A program made the translations under genes and the position numbers. The notes under the pieces are model-generated. The model worked only from the letters and a program-made list of their open reading frames with translations, was not told where the DNA came from and searched no databases. A DNA stretch of 64,000 nucleotides from the NCBI GenBank assembly GCA_016721015.1, contig JADKJL010000011.1, positions 310,001-374,000 of the forward strand. The letters run 5' to 3'. Source of the DNA: Lysobacterales bacterium (GTDB lineage: Bacteria > Pseudomonadota > Gammaproteobacteria > Xanthomonadales > Rhodanobacteraceae). This document shows positions 8,485-17,309 of this stretch, piece by piece (position 1 is the first letter of the stretch; every line of letters starts with the position of its first letter).

Positions 8485-9599
8485 TGGACGGCTTGTTCGC
8501 CCAGCTCCGCTATCGCCTGCCCGGCATGCTCAGGCGTCCACGTTTCGACATGCCACTGGCCGGGGCCTTGCTGCTGCTCGGCATGGTTGGCTTGATGACC
8601 CAGTACAGTGCCAGTGATCTCGATCGCGACAAAGCCATTGCCCAGGGCGTGCGACTGCTGCTCGGGGTGATCCTGATGGCGTTGATTTCGCGGGTTCCGC
8701 CTTCGAATCTGCGCAACTGGTCGCCATGGCTCTACTTCGGCAGCCTGATCCTGCTGGTACTGGTCGCGCTGCTCGGCGAGGGGCGCGGATCGGATCGCTG
8801 GCTCGATCTGCACGTGGTGCGTTTCCAGCCGTCCGAGTTGCTCAAGCTGACCATGCCGATGATGGTTGCCTGGTATCTCAATCAGCGCCCGCTGCCACCG
8901 AGTTGGTCGTCGCTTGGCGTCGTTTGCGTGTTGATTGCGATTCCAGCCGCGTTGATCGCCAAGCAGCCTGACCTTGGCACGGCTCTGTTGATCGTCGCCA
9001 GCGGACTTTTCGCTGTCTTCCTGTCCGGCCTGGCGTGGTGGCGGATCGGTCTGATTTTCGGCAGCGTGCTTGCCGCAGCGCCCCTGGCTTGGCATTTCCT
9101 GCACGAATACCAGCGCAACCGAGTGCGCATGCTGCTCGATCCGGAGGCCGATCCGCTCGGTCTTGGCTGGCACATCATCCAGTCGAAGATCGCCGTGGGT
9201 TCGGGTGGACTGTGGGGCAAGGGTTGGCATCAGGGCACCCAATCTCGCCTTGAATTCCTGCCCGAGCACACGACCGATTTCATCTTTTCGGTGTTTGCCG
9301 AAGAGTGGGGCCTGATCGGCGTGCTGCTCCTGCTTTCGCTTTACGTGTTCATCATCGGGCGCGGACTCTGGATCGCCGCGAATGCCCGGGATACTTACTC
9401 GCGCCTGCTCGCCGGATCGATCACGATGGTGTTTTTCGTCTATGTGATGGTCAATGGCGGCATGATCACCGGCATGCTGCCGGTGGTGGGCGTGCCCCTG
9501 CCGCTGGTCAGCTACGGCGGCACCTCGGCGGTTTCATTGCTTGCCGGTTTTGGTGTGTTGATGTCGATCCACGCGCATCGAAAGCGGGTGGCAGGGTGA
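8484..9599 (+). CDS. rodA: Peptidoglycan glycosyltransferase RodA
   Basis: RodA is the SEDS-family polymerase that makes side-wall glycan strands from lipid II together with PBP2. The protein is 371 residues (E. coli RodA 370) with about ten membrane helices. SEDS landmarks include WLDLHVVRFQPSELLKL, FLPEHTTDFIFSVFAEEWG with the conserved acidic loop, and the C-terminal GVPLPLVSYGGTSAVSLLAG. The ATG overlaps the mrdA stop (TGATG). The gene is also called mrdB. Confidence 0.96.
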   Translation: MDGLFAQLRYRLPGMLRRPRFDMPLAGALLLLGMVGLMTQYSASDLDRDKAIAQGVRLLLGVILMALISRVPPSNLRNWSPWLYFGSLILLVLVALLGEGRGSDRWLDLHVVRFQPSELLKLTMPMMVAWYLNQRPLPPSWSSLGVVCVLIAIPAALIAKQPDLGTALLIVASGLFAVFLSGLAWWRIGLIFGSVLAAAPLAWHFLHEYQRNRVRMLLDPEADPLGLGWHIIQSKIAVGSGGLWGKGWHQGTQSRLEFLPEHTTDFIFSVFAEEWGLIGVLLLLSLYVFIIGRGLWIAANARDTYSRLLAGSITMVFFVYVMVNGGMITGMLPVVGVPLPLVSYGGTSAVSLLAGFGVLMSIHAHRKRVAG

Positions 9600-9643
9600 T
9601 CGTCCATCGCGATACAGTGGCGCTCCGGATTGCAGAGGTTTGC

Positions 9644-10675
9644 TTGGACTTGAATAGAAGTGTGTGGTTTTCCGTCGCGATCGCCGTGACCTTGTACGCG
9701 CCGATGGCTGGTTGTGCGGCCATCGCCCATGCAAACACGCAGAAGTCGGCAGCGGTCGCGGTCGATCCCGACTTTGTCGAATTCGCACGCGAGCTCCACC
9801 GCGACGGGGGCCTGGTCGAATCCGATGTGCTTGCGACCCTGGCCAAGGCCAAGGTGCAGCAGGGCATCCTCGATGCAATGGCGCGTCCAGCCGAGGCCAA
9901 GCCGTGGAAGGACTATCGGCCGATCTTCCTGACTGACAAGCGGCGTGACGATGGCATTGCGTTCTACCGGGCCAATCGCGAGCTGATCGAGCGCGCCGCC
10001 GACGAGTTCGGCGTGGCCCCTGAAGTCATTGTCGCGATCATCGGTGTCGAGACCAGTTACGGTCGCAACTACGGCAGCTACAAGGTGCTCGATGCGCTGG
10101 TCACGCTCGCATTCCACTATCCACCGCGCGCGAAATTCTTCCGCGGCGAGCTGCGCCAGCTGTTCCTGCTTGGCGACATGCACCTGGCCTATCCGATCGA
10201 TGAACTGGTCGGTTCGTACGCCGGGGCGATGGGCTGGGGACAGTTCATTCCGACCAGTGTCGCCAATTTCGCCCGCGACTACGATGGCGATGGGCGCATC
10301 GACCTGTGGAATTCGCCGTCCGACATCATTGGCAGCGTGGCCAATTATTTCTCCGTGCATGGCTGGGAGAAGGGCAAGCCGGTCGCCTCGCTGGCCACGG
10401 TGCGCGCCGATGCACGCGAAATCAGCCCGAACGGGCTCGAGCCGGTTTATCCGCTCGAGCAACTCGAAGGCTGGGGCTATTCGCCAACCGACACCACCGA
10501 TCCAGCCGAACTGGCCACCCTGGTCACGCTCGATGGTCGTGAAGGCAGGGAGAGCTGGTTGACGTTTCGCAACTTCTACGTGATCTCGCGCTACAACCGC
10601 AGTCCGCTCTACTCGATGGCGGTGTGGCAACTCTCGCAGGAAATCGCGGCAGGCATTGCCAGCGCCACGCCGTGA
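9644..10675 (+). CDS. mltB: Membrane-bound lytic murein transglycosylase B
   Basis: MltB cleaves glycan strands, leaving 1,6-anhydroMurNAc. Family motifs are clear: GVETSYGRNYGSYKVLDAL with catalytic Glu136 (numbered from this start), FLLGDMHLAYPIDELVGSYAGAMGWGQFIPTS, and FARDYDGDGRIDLW. The TTG at 9644, seven bases after AGAGG, gives a compact lipoprotein signal (SVWFSVAIAVTLYAPMAGC) with a lipobox-like MAGC. A GTG at 9596, overlapping the rodA stop as GTGA, would add 16 residues and is the main alternative. The stop at 10675 overlaps the rlpA start. Confidence 0.92.
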   Translation: MDLNRSVWFSVAIAVTLYAPMAGCAAIAHANTQKSAAVAVDPDFVEFARELHRDGGLVESDVLATLAKAKVQQGILDAMARPAEAKPWKDYRPIFLTDKRRDDGIAFYRANRELIERAADEFGVAPEVIVAIIGVETSYGRNYGSYKVLDALVTLAFHYPPRAKFFRGELRQLFLLGDMHLAYPIDELVGSYAGAMGWGQFIPTSVANFARDYDGDGRIDLWNSPSDIIGSVANYFSVHGWEKGKPVASLATVRADAREISPNGLEPVYPLEQLEGWGYSPTDTTDPAELATLVTLDGREGRESWLTFRNFYVISRYNRSPLYSMAVWQLSQEIAAGIASATP

Positions 10676-11556
10676 GAAGGCTGCTTTTTCCTCTCCTGGC
10701 GGGGTTGCTGCTGAGCGCCTGCGCCGGGCACAAGCCACGCAAGGCGCCTCCACCGGCGCAGACCGGCGCCTCACCCTCCGTCCCAATTCCTGAAACCAGC
10801 CTGCCGCAGTCCAGACGCTATCGCGATGCCCGCGATGGCGGCCCGGACGTCACCGCCGTCGATGTGGGCAAGCTGGTCGAGCCGATTCCACGAGTCGAAC
10901 CGCGCGCACGCTATGGCAACAAGTCGCCTTACAGCGTGCTCGGCAAGACCTACACGGTGATGCCCGACGTCCATGGCTATGTCGAGCGGGGCATTGCCTC
11001 GTGGTACGGCAACAAGTTTCACGGCTACATGACTTCAAGCCTGGAGCCGTATGACATGTACCAGTTCAGCGCAGCGCACAAGACCCTGCCGTTGCCCAGT
11101 TACGTGCGCGTGACCAATCTTGAAAATGGCAAGAGCGTGGTGGTCAGGGTCAATGACCGCGGCCCGTTTCATGAAAACCGGCTGATCGACCTTTCCTACG
11201 CCGCCGCGGTGCGCATCGGCGTTTGGCCGAAGGGAACCGGCATGGTCGAAGTGCGCTTACTCGATGGCAGCCGTCCTGAACCGACGCCCTCGCGCGCTGT
11301 CCCAGCTACCGACAATCGCTCGCGCGTCTTCGTCCAGCTCGGTGCGTTTGCCGAGCGCGACAACGCACAACGCATCGTGCAGCGCATCGCGCAGGCCGGC
11401 CTCGGGCACGCCAGCATTGTCACCACGCGGATCGATTCGCGTGAGATCCATCGCGTGCGCATCGGTCCGCTGGAAAGCGTCGATGCCGCCGAGTCCCTCG
11501 TGATCCGGCTTGAGAAGCTCGGTTTCGGCCTGTCGCGCGTGGCCATCGACGACTGA
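10672..11556 (+). CDS. rlpA: Septal/endolytic transglycosylase RlpA lipoprotein
   Basis: RlpA is an outer-membrane lipoprotein with a double-psi beta-barrel; in Pseudomonas it is a lytic transglycosylase acting on denuded glycan. The GTG at 10672 overlaps the mltB stop (GTGA) and opens MRRLLFPLLAGLLLSAC with the lipobox Cys at 17. The barrel includes GIASWYGNKFHG, SAAHKTLPLPSYVRVTNL and VVRVNDRGPFHENRLIDLS, with the conserved Asp at about 162. From about residue 218 to the end lies a SPOR domain (RVFVQLGAFAERDNA), which binds denuded septal peptidoglycan. An earlier in-frame ATG inside mltB gives no signal peptide and was rejected. Confidence 0.95.
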   Translation: MRRLLFPLLAGLLLSACAGHKPRKAPPPAQTGASPSVPIPETSLPQSRRYRDARDGGPDVTAVDVGKLVEPIPRVEPRARYGNKSPYSVLGKTYTVMPDVHGYVERGIASWYGNKFHGYMTSSLEPYDMYQFSAAHKTLPLPSYVRVTNLENGKSVVVRVNDRGPFHENRLIDLSYAAAVRIGVWPKGTGMVEVRLLDGSRPEPTPSRAVPATDNRSRVFVQLGAFAERDNAQRIVQRIAQAGLGHASIVTTRIDSREIHRVRIGPLESVDAAESLVIRLEKLGFGLSRVAIDD

Positions 11557-11610
11557 ACCGGCGACAATGCCCGTTATTGCCGGTGCTTTGCGTTCCATCA
11601 AGAACATTTC

Positions 11611-11625
11611 GAGGAGTCTGTTTTG
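11611..11625 (+). promoter_or_regulatory. Ribosome-binding site fixing a TTG start for dacC
   Basis: GAGGAG at 11611-11616 precedes TTG at 11623 by six bases. No ATG or GTG lies nearby in frame, and the TTG gives a perfect signal peptide, so this site decides the start. Confidence 0.75.
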
Positions 11626-12882
11626 CCGAACAAGTTGCTGTCTGCCACTCTCGCCGCTGCGCTCGCAGTCCTGGTCGTCGATGCCTTCGCGCAGACTCCT
11701 GCGGCGCCCGTGCCGAGGCCGATGCCGCAACCGGCATCCCCCACGATCGCCACTCCGACCCCGCCGCCGCCGACGCTCGATGCCGCAAGCTGGGTGCTGA
11801 TGGACTTTGCCACCGGCCAGATCCTGCTTGAAGGCAATGCGGATGGCCGCGTCGAGCCGGCTTCGATCACCAAGATCATGACCTCCTATGTGGTTTCGGC
11901 CGAACTGGCCCACGGCAAGATCCACCTGGAGGATCCGGTCACGATCAGCGAAACCGCCTGGCGCTCCGGTGGCGCCGGTACGGATGGGTCGACCAGCTTT
12001 CTCGAGCTGAACAGCCAGGTTCCGCTCAAGCAACTGCTGTATGGAATGATCATCCAGTCCGGTAACGATGCGGCGATCGCATTGGCCGAGCACACCGCCG
12101 GGTCGGAAGAATTGTTCGCCACCCTGATGAACCAGTATGCCGACCAGCTCGGCATGAAGGGCACCCACTACGTCGATGCCAGCGGCCTGCCCAATGAGAA
12201 CCATTACACCACCGCGCACGACGTTGCCTTGCTTTCGCGGGCGCTGATCCGCGATTTCCCGGAGGAGTATGCGATCTACAAGGTCAAGGACTTCGAGTGG
12301 AACGGGATCAAGCAGCACAACCGCAACACGTTGTTGTGGCGGGACTCCTCGGTCGATGGCATCAAGACCGGGCACACCAGTTCGGCCGGCTACTGCCTGG
12401 CGACGTCGGCTCAGCGCGGTGATCAGCGTCTGATCGCGGTGGTGATGGGAGCGAAGAGTGAAAAGGCCCGCGCCGACGCGAACCAGGAACTGCTCAACTA
12501 CGGATTCCGCTTCTTCGAATCACACAAACTCTATGAGGTCAGCAAGCCGCTGGCCACACCGGAACTGTGGAAAGGTGAATCGCCGACGGTCGCCTTGGGC
12601 GTGGCCGAGGATGTGGTCATTACCCTGCCGCGTGGTCGCTATGCCGACCTCAAGGCAAGCATGGACCTGCCCTCGCGGCTGATCGCGCCGCTGCCAAAGG
12701 GGCAGGCGGTCGGCAGCCTCAAGGTCCAGCTCGATGGCAAGACCCTGGTCGAGCGACCGATCATCGTGCTCGACGAGGCTGCCGAGGGTGGTTTCTTCAA
12801 ACGCATGAGCGATGGTGTGATGCTTTGGTTCAAGAGTGATGACAAGCCTGCCAGCACCGAGGTGCCGGCAAACGGAGGCTGA
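11623..12882 (+). CDS. dacC: D-alanyl-D-alanine carboxypeptidase (PBP5/PBP6 type)
   Basis: This periplasmic DD-carboxypeptidase trims the terminal D-Ala of peptidoglycan pentapeptides. After a signal peptide ending DAFAQ and a Pro-rich linker (about 25-48), the S11 domain shows SITK with nucleophile Ser81, SGN at 146-148, and KTG at 248-250. The second beta domain follows, and the C-terminal amphipathic helix (GGFFKRMSDGVMLWFKS) can anchor it to the inner membrane. The length, 419 residues, is normal. Translation starts at TTG. Whether dacA or dacC is the better symbol cannot be decided from sequence; dacC follows usage in xanthomonads and Pseudomonas. Confidence 0.93.
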   Translation: MPNKLLSATLAAALAVLVVDAFAQTPAAPVPRPMPQPASPTIATPTPPPPTLDAASWVLMDFATGQILLEGNADGRVEPASITKIMTSYVVSAELAHGKIHLEDPVTISETAWRSGGAGTDGSTSFLELNSQVPLKQLLYGMIIQSGNDAAIALAEHTAGSEELFATLMNQYADQLGMKGTHYVDASGLPNENHYTTAHDVALLSRALIRDFPEEYAIYKVKDFEWNGIKQHNRNTLLWRDSSVDGIKTGHTSSAGYCLATSAQRGDQRLIAVVMGAKSEKARADANQELLNYGFRFFESHKLYEVSKPLATPELWKGESPTVALGVAEDVVITLPRGRYADLKASMDLPSRLIAPLPKGQAVGSLKVQLDGKTLVERPIIVLDEAAEGGFFKRMSDGVMLWFKSDDKPASTEVPANGG

Positions 12883-12884
12883 GC

Positions 12885-13175
12885 ATGCACAAAATCGATG
12901 ACATCCAGCGTCAACAGCCCGATAAGGGCTTCCAGTTTCCCGGTGCCTTCGAGATCACCGCGCTGGGCCACACCGATGCGGAACTGGAGGCGCGTGTTCC
13001 GGAAATCATCCGGGCGCTCGGTCTGAATGTGATTGCCGGCAGCTTGCGCGTGAAGCCCTCGCGTGAGGGCAACTATCATTCGGTATCGGTGACCTTCACC
13101 TGTCCGGATCGCCAAGCCTACGACGCCGCGCATGCCGCGTTGCGTGACCAACCGGGTATTCGCTGGACGTTGTAG
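12885..13175 (+). CDS. ybeD: UPF0250/DUF493 family protein YbeD
   Basis: The 96-residue protein begins two bases after dacC. It has the YbeD features FQFPGAFEITALGHTDAELE and the ACT-like alternation of strands and helices, ending in GIRWTL. YbeD sits between dacA and lipB in many gammaproteobacteria, as here, and is thought to be a small regulatory-fold protein, possibly linked to lipoylation; its activity is not established. The next gene on this strand is lipB, but here a 2.1-kb minus-strand gene has come between them. Confidence 0.93.
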   Translation: MHKIDDIQRQQPDKGFQFPGAFEITALGHTDAELEARVPEIIRALGLNVIAGSLRVKPSREGNYHSVSVTFTCPDRQAYDAAHAALRDQPGIRWTL

Positions 13176-13253
13176 GTTGGCGGTGAGCGCCAGTGAACCG
13201 CAACGCTGCGCGCCGCATCGCCGCTGCAAAAGGGCGGTGCCGTTGATCCTCGC

Positions 13254-13269
13254 CCTGCGAACTCGCAGG
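13254..13269. terminator. Short hairpin between convergent ybeD and the 13316-15418 gene
   Basis: CCTGCGA and TCGCAGG pair as a perfect seven-base stem with a two-base loop in the 140-base convergent gap. There is no T-run on either side, so it is at best a weak or Rho-assisted bidirectional terminator. Confidence 0.25.
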
Positions 13270-13315
13270 ATCCTACTCGGCGCCGAGACGAGTCGAATGA
13301 GGCTATGCCGGGCTG

Positions 13316-15418
13316 CTAGTGCTCGTTCGCCGGCGTCACCGTCACGGCCTTGGCCGGGCTTTTCTTCTTTTCTGCCGGTGAGCGCCAGGCTTGCGGAGGT
13401 TCGCTCTTGCCCGCACGCTGGGCGGCAAGGCGCAGTGCTTCGATTTCACTGCCGCTGTCGGCCACATCGTCCATGAAGCGGGCCATGGCCTCGGCGTCGA
13501 AGGAATTTTCGGGCATCGCCACGTTCATCCACCATGCGACGGTGCGGGCACGGACCGTATCACGCTCGTCGAGTGCATCGAGCTTGCGCAGGATCCGCTC
13601 ACCGGCGCTCACGGACAGCATGCTCGTCCCTGCATTGAGCAGCAATCGGGCGACCGTCGCACAGGTTTGCCGCCGTGCGGAATCCGCATCCATTTTGCTC
13701 TGACACACGCCAGCGACGGCGAAGACCGGGTCGATCTTCATCGATGCCTTCGACATCATGGCTGCACCCAAGCCATAGGATGCGGTTGCGATCGATGGCA
13801 TGTCTGTTGCCATCGCCTTGGCCTGATCATCAGACGGTGGCTGCTTGCGCGCCGCATCCATCCAGATGGCCAGGATCTCGCCAGCGTGATCATCGAATCG
13901 CGTGCCCGCCGCAACCTGCGGCAAGGCCAGATCCGCCGCCTCGGGATCGACGGCGAGCGACAATGCCCAGCTGGCTCCGTTGTCGGCGTCGAGGCGCTGC
14001 ACCTGGCCGATCGCCGTGCTGACCGCACTTCGGTCTGATTCGAGGTCGGTACTCGTCGCGGCAATCCACTGCACCAGCAGATTGTCCGGATTGGCCGCGG
14101 CCAGACGCTGCATGGCCGCGCTCTGCTCCGTAGTCGCCGTAACGGCGTTGCCTGGGCCAGATTCGGAACTCCCGGAAGCCATGCTCACGATGGCCGAGAC
14201 GCTGATCGCCAGCGCTTGCTGACGCGCGTCGCTGCTCGCGCGCAGCCCGTCGACCAGCGACCGCGTGTAGGCCATCCAGGCTTGCTGGGTGGAATCGGTG
14301 GCCGCGTCACGTTCCGGTACGGTCTTCGGATTCCAGCCGGGCGGTGGCGCAAGGGGTTGGCCGATGCGCTGGAGGTGCCGTTCGATCGCCTCGATCTCGG
14401 TCGTTACGCCCTTCCAATCGGAAATCGCCGCGGCAAACTCGGCGCTGTCCGCATTGTAGCTTCGCGCCGGATTGGCATTGTGGGCGACCAGCCAATCGTA
14501 CTGGCGCTGCATGCTGTCGAACGTCGCATCTTTTGCGCCGATCGCTGCGAGTATGCCAAGGCCTTGCTCGCGCAAGGCGAGGCTGCCACCTCGTGATGCC
14601 AGTGTGGTCGCGGCATCCGCGCACCAGCCAAGGCGTTGCCAGATGCGCTCGCTGTCGACTTCCATCTTGCACAGGTCGAGCATCACTGTGGCCGCACTGG
14701 AATAGGTGGAGCCGATTCTCTGCATCGCCGCGAGCATGACCCGGTCGTCGTTCGACAGCGCCAATTCCGGCTGTTGCCAGGGCGTCGATGGTTCGGGCAC
14801 CGCCGTGTAGGCTTTTTTCCACTCCTCCAGTTGCTCGATCGAATGGTCGTCGGCACGCGGCGCCGCAGCCATGCGCGAAAGTGCGTCGTCGATTCCGTCC
14901 TGGTCGCCAATGGCGCTGGCCAGGGCCACCGCGAAGCGCCAGGCGGCGGCGTTGTCCGGCTCCAGCCGGATCAGATTGGCGACTTCCGCTTGCGGGCGCG
15001 TGCTCGGCCCGCATTGGCTGCTCGTATAACTTCCCTGGCTGGCAGCCATCCATTGCACGAATGAATCGTCAGGGGCCAACTGGACGGCGCGGGCGACAAC
15101 ATCGGCACGCCGTGGGCGAACCAGGGCAGGGGTGTCCTCCTCGTGTTCGAGATAGATCTGGCCGGCGATTACCTGCTGGCGCGGCGACGGGCTGGAGCGG
15201 AGTGCGTCATAGCGTTCGATGTTGGCGCGTGAGTATTCCGCCTCGAAGCGCTCGCTGTCGAACTCCTCGAACTGCGTGTCGCTGCCCGATGTTTCGAGCG
15301 TTTGTTCGACGGGATCGCCGCTGGCGGACGCGGCGGGCGGGTCGGCGAAGCTGGTCGTGGCAAGAAGCCCCGAAACAACGAACGCGCCAATCTGGGCAAA
15401 CATCAATGCTCGCTTCAT
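13316..15418 (-). CDS. Large secreted helical protein of unknown function
   Basis: The ATG at 15418, with GGAG eight bases upstream, opens a signal peptide (MKRALMFAQIGAFVVSGLLATTSFA). The mature protein is about 675 residues and rich in Ala, Asp and Ser. Repeated blocks such as RAVQLAPDDSFVQWMAASQG, LIRLEPDNAAAWRFAVALAS and LAAANPDNLLVQWIAA resemble degenerate TPR-like helical pairs (x-P-D-N/D-x-x-x-x-W). Four or more Cys occur in the central part. No catalytic motif is recognised. The gene is transcribed against its surroundings and splits ybeD from lipB, a junction that is direct in many relatives, so it is probably a lineage-specific insertion. Confidence 0.75.
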   Translation of the reverse strand: MKRALMFAQIGAFVVSGLLATTSFADPPAASASGDPVEQTLETSGSDTQFEEFDSERFEAEYSRANIERYDALRSSPSPRQQVIAGQIYLEHEEDTPALVRPRRADVVARAVQLAPDDSFVQWMAASQGSYTSSQCGPSTRPQAEVANLIRLEPDNAAAWRFAVALASAIGDQDGIDDALSRMAAAPRADDHSIEQLEEWKKAYTAVPEPSTPWQQPELALSNDDRVMLAAMQRIGSTYSSAATVMLDLCKMEVDSERIWQRLGWCADAATTLASRGGSLALREQGLGILAAIGAKDATFDSMQRQYDWLVAHNANPARSYNADSAEFAAAISDWKGVTTEIEAIERHLQRIGQPLAPPPGWNPKTVPERDAATDSTQQAWMAYTRSLVDGLRASSDARQQALAISVSAIVSMASGSSESGPGNAVTATTEQSAAMQRLAAANPDNLLVQWIAATSTDLESDRSAVSTAIGQVQRLDADNGASWALSLAVDPEAADLALPQVAAGTRFDDHAGEILAIWMDAARKQPPSDDQAKAMATDMPSIATASYGLGAAMMSKASMKIDPVFAVAGVCQSKMDADSARRQTCATVARLLLNAGTSMLSVSAGERILRKLDALDERDTVRARTVAWWMNVAMPENSFDAEAMARFMDDVADSGSEIEALRLAAQRAGKSEPPQAWRSPAEKKKSPAKAVTVTPANEH

Positions 15419-15614
15419 CGCCAATTCTCCGTCGGAAAATCCATTTGTGCCGGAAGTCTAGCAACATGAAGATGCAGATTGCATGTCGAATCAGCGTGCT
15501 TGTGCCGATCTCGATTCGATACGGCAAGCGCAGTGGTGCCGAATCGGGTGTCTCACCGCCGGACTTGTGCGCTCGCGTGCTTGTGATCGCGGGTGCCAAC
15601 CCCATCTGGCCCCG

Positions 15615-16292
15615 ATGAACACCCCTCTCCTCGTCCGCCGCCTGGGTCGCCAGGCCTACCAGCCGGTGCTCGATGCCATGCGCGCGTTCACCGACGGACG
15701 TGACGAGGAGACGCCAGACGAGTTCTGGGTGCTTGAACACGAGCCGGTATTCACCCTCGGTCAGGCCGGAAAACCCGAGCATGTACTGGCGGCGGGTGAC
15801 ATCCCGGTCATCCGCGTCGAGCGCGGTGGCCAGGTGACCTATCACGGGCCCGGTCAGATCGTCGGTTACCCGCTGATCGACCTGCGCCGTCTCGGCATCG
15901 GCGTGCGCGAACTGGTGAACAGGATCGAACAGGCGATCATCGACACGCTCGGGCAGTGGAACATCGTCGCCCTGCGTCGCCCAGGCGCGCCAGGCGTGTA
16001 TGTCGGCGATGCCAAGGTCGGAGCACTCGGGCTGCGCATTCGGCGCGGTTGCTCGTTTCACGGCCTGGCCCTGAACGTGGGTATGGACCTTGAGCCTTTC
16101 CGGCGCATCAATCCCTGTGGTTATCAGGGTTTGCAGGTGACCCAGGTGCTAGACTTGGGCGGCCCCGGGTCGCTCAAGGCGGTCGAGGATGTGCTTATCG
16201 ACGAACTGTCCAGGCAGTTCGGCTTCACGCCGCAGCCCGGCGCTGCGGAACTTCCGATTTTCGCCGATACGGCGACCATGCTTGCCCAATGA
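15615..16292 (+). CDS. lipB: Octanoyl-[ACP]:protein N-octanoyltransferase LipB
   Basis: LipB moves octanoyl from acyl carrier protein to lipoyl domains of 2-oxoacid dehydrogenases and GcvH. The 225-residue protein starts MNTPLLVRRLGRQAYQP, the usual N-terminus; 44 further upstream codons are open but unlike the family. The signature RGGQVTYHGPGQIVGYPLI is present, with the catalytic pair Lys134 (GDAKVGALGLR) and Cys168 (INPCGYQGLQVTQ). Its stop overlaps the lipA start by ATGA, coupling the two steps of lipoate synthesis. Confidence 0.97.
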   Translation: MNTPLLVRRLGRQAYQPVLDAMRAFTDGRDEETPDEFWVLEHEPVFTLGQAGKPEHVLAAGDIPVIRVERGGQVTYHGPGQIVGYPLIDLRRLGIGVRELVNRIEQAIIDTLGQWNIVALRRPGAPGVYVGDAKVGALGLRIRRGCSFHGLALNVGMDLEPFRRINPCGYQGLQVTQVLDLGGPGSLKAVEDVLIDELSRQFGFTPQPGAAELPIFADTATMLAQ

Positions 16293-17269
16293 ACGAACCA
16301 ATCAAGACCATCCCGCTGACCGTTGTCGGTGAAAAGCAAGTTGGCGGCGACAAGATTTCCCGCAACCGCGCCGTATTCGACGATTCACCGCGCCTGCGCA
16401 AGCCGGCCTGGATCCGCGTGCGTATCCCGCCCGGTAACGCCGTTGCCCGGTTGAAATCGAAACTCCGCGAAAACAGCCTGGTCACGGTCTGTGAAGAGGC
16501 CTCGTGCCCGAACATCCACGAGTGTTTCAGCAAGGGCACGGCGACCTTCATGATTCTGGGCGAGGTCTGCACGCGGCGTTGCTCGTTCTGCGATGTCGCG
16601 CATGGCCGGCCGAATGCTCCCGATCCGCTCGAGCCGGCCAAGCTTGCCGGCACCATCCGTGACATGCGCCTGCGCTATGTGGTGATCACCTCGGTTGATC
16701 GCGATGACCTGCGCGATGGCGGCGCCGGGCATTTCGCCGCCTGCATTCGTGCCGTGCGTTTCGAGAATCCCGATATCCGGATCGAGATCCTGACTCCGGA
16801 TTTCCGCGGCAAGGGGCGCATGGATCGTGCCCTGGAACTGCTCGCCGAGTATCCGCCGGATGTGTTCAACCACAACATCGAGACGGTCCCCGATCTTTAT
16901 CGCCAGGTTCGACCAGGGGCAGACTACGCGTGGTCGTTGCAGTTGCTGAAACGCTTCAAGGAGCAGCATCCGGCGATTCCGACCAAGTCCGGAATCATGC
17001 TCGGCCTGGGCGAAACCCTCGAGCAGATCCGGCGCACATTGAACGATTTGCGCGAGCATGCGGTCGATATGGTGACGATCGGCCAATATCTGCAACCGAG
17101 CGCGCATCATCATCCGGTGTTGCGCTACTGGTCGCCGGAAGAGTTCGACGAACTGGCGGAATACGGCAATGCACTGGGCTTCAGCCACGTGGCATCCGGT
17201 CCGATGGTGCGTTCCTCGTACCATGCGGACGAAATGGCGCATGCCGCCGGCATCGTCGAGACAATCTGA
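16289..17269 (+). CDS. lipA: Lipoyl synthase LipA
   Basis: LipA is a radical-SAM enzyme that inserts two sulfurs into protein-bound octanoyl chains. Both iron-sulfur sites are intact: the auxiliary cluster cysteines at 68, 73 and 79 (CEEASCPNIHEC) and the SAM cluster CxxxCxxC at 94, 98 and 101 (CTRRCSFC). The C-terminal serine ligand region GPMVRSSYHA is present. The length of 326 residues is normal. It is coupled to lipB by an ATGA overlap and followed 40 bases later by prc on the same strand. Confidence 0.98.
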   Translation: MNEPIKTIPLTVVGEKQVGGDKISRNRAVFDDSPRLRKPAWIRVRIPPGNAVARLKSKLRENSLVTVCEEASCPNIHECFSKGTATFMILGEVCTRRCSFCDVAHGRPNAPDPLEPAKLAGTIRDMRLRYVVITSVDRDDLRDGGAGHFAACIRAVRFENPDIRIEILTPDFRGKGRMDRALELLAEYPPDVFNHNIETVPDLYRQVRPGADYAWSLQLLKRFKEQHPAIPTKSGIMLGLGETLEQIRRTLNDLREHAVDMVTIGQYLQPSAHHHPVLRYWSPEEFDELAEYGNALGFSHVASGPMVRSSYHADEMAHAAGIVETI

Positions 17270-17309
17270 GTTGCAACCTGTGCACCACCGAGCCTTGATG
17301 GAGAGTTTC

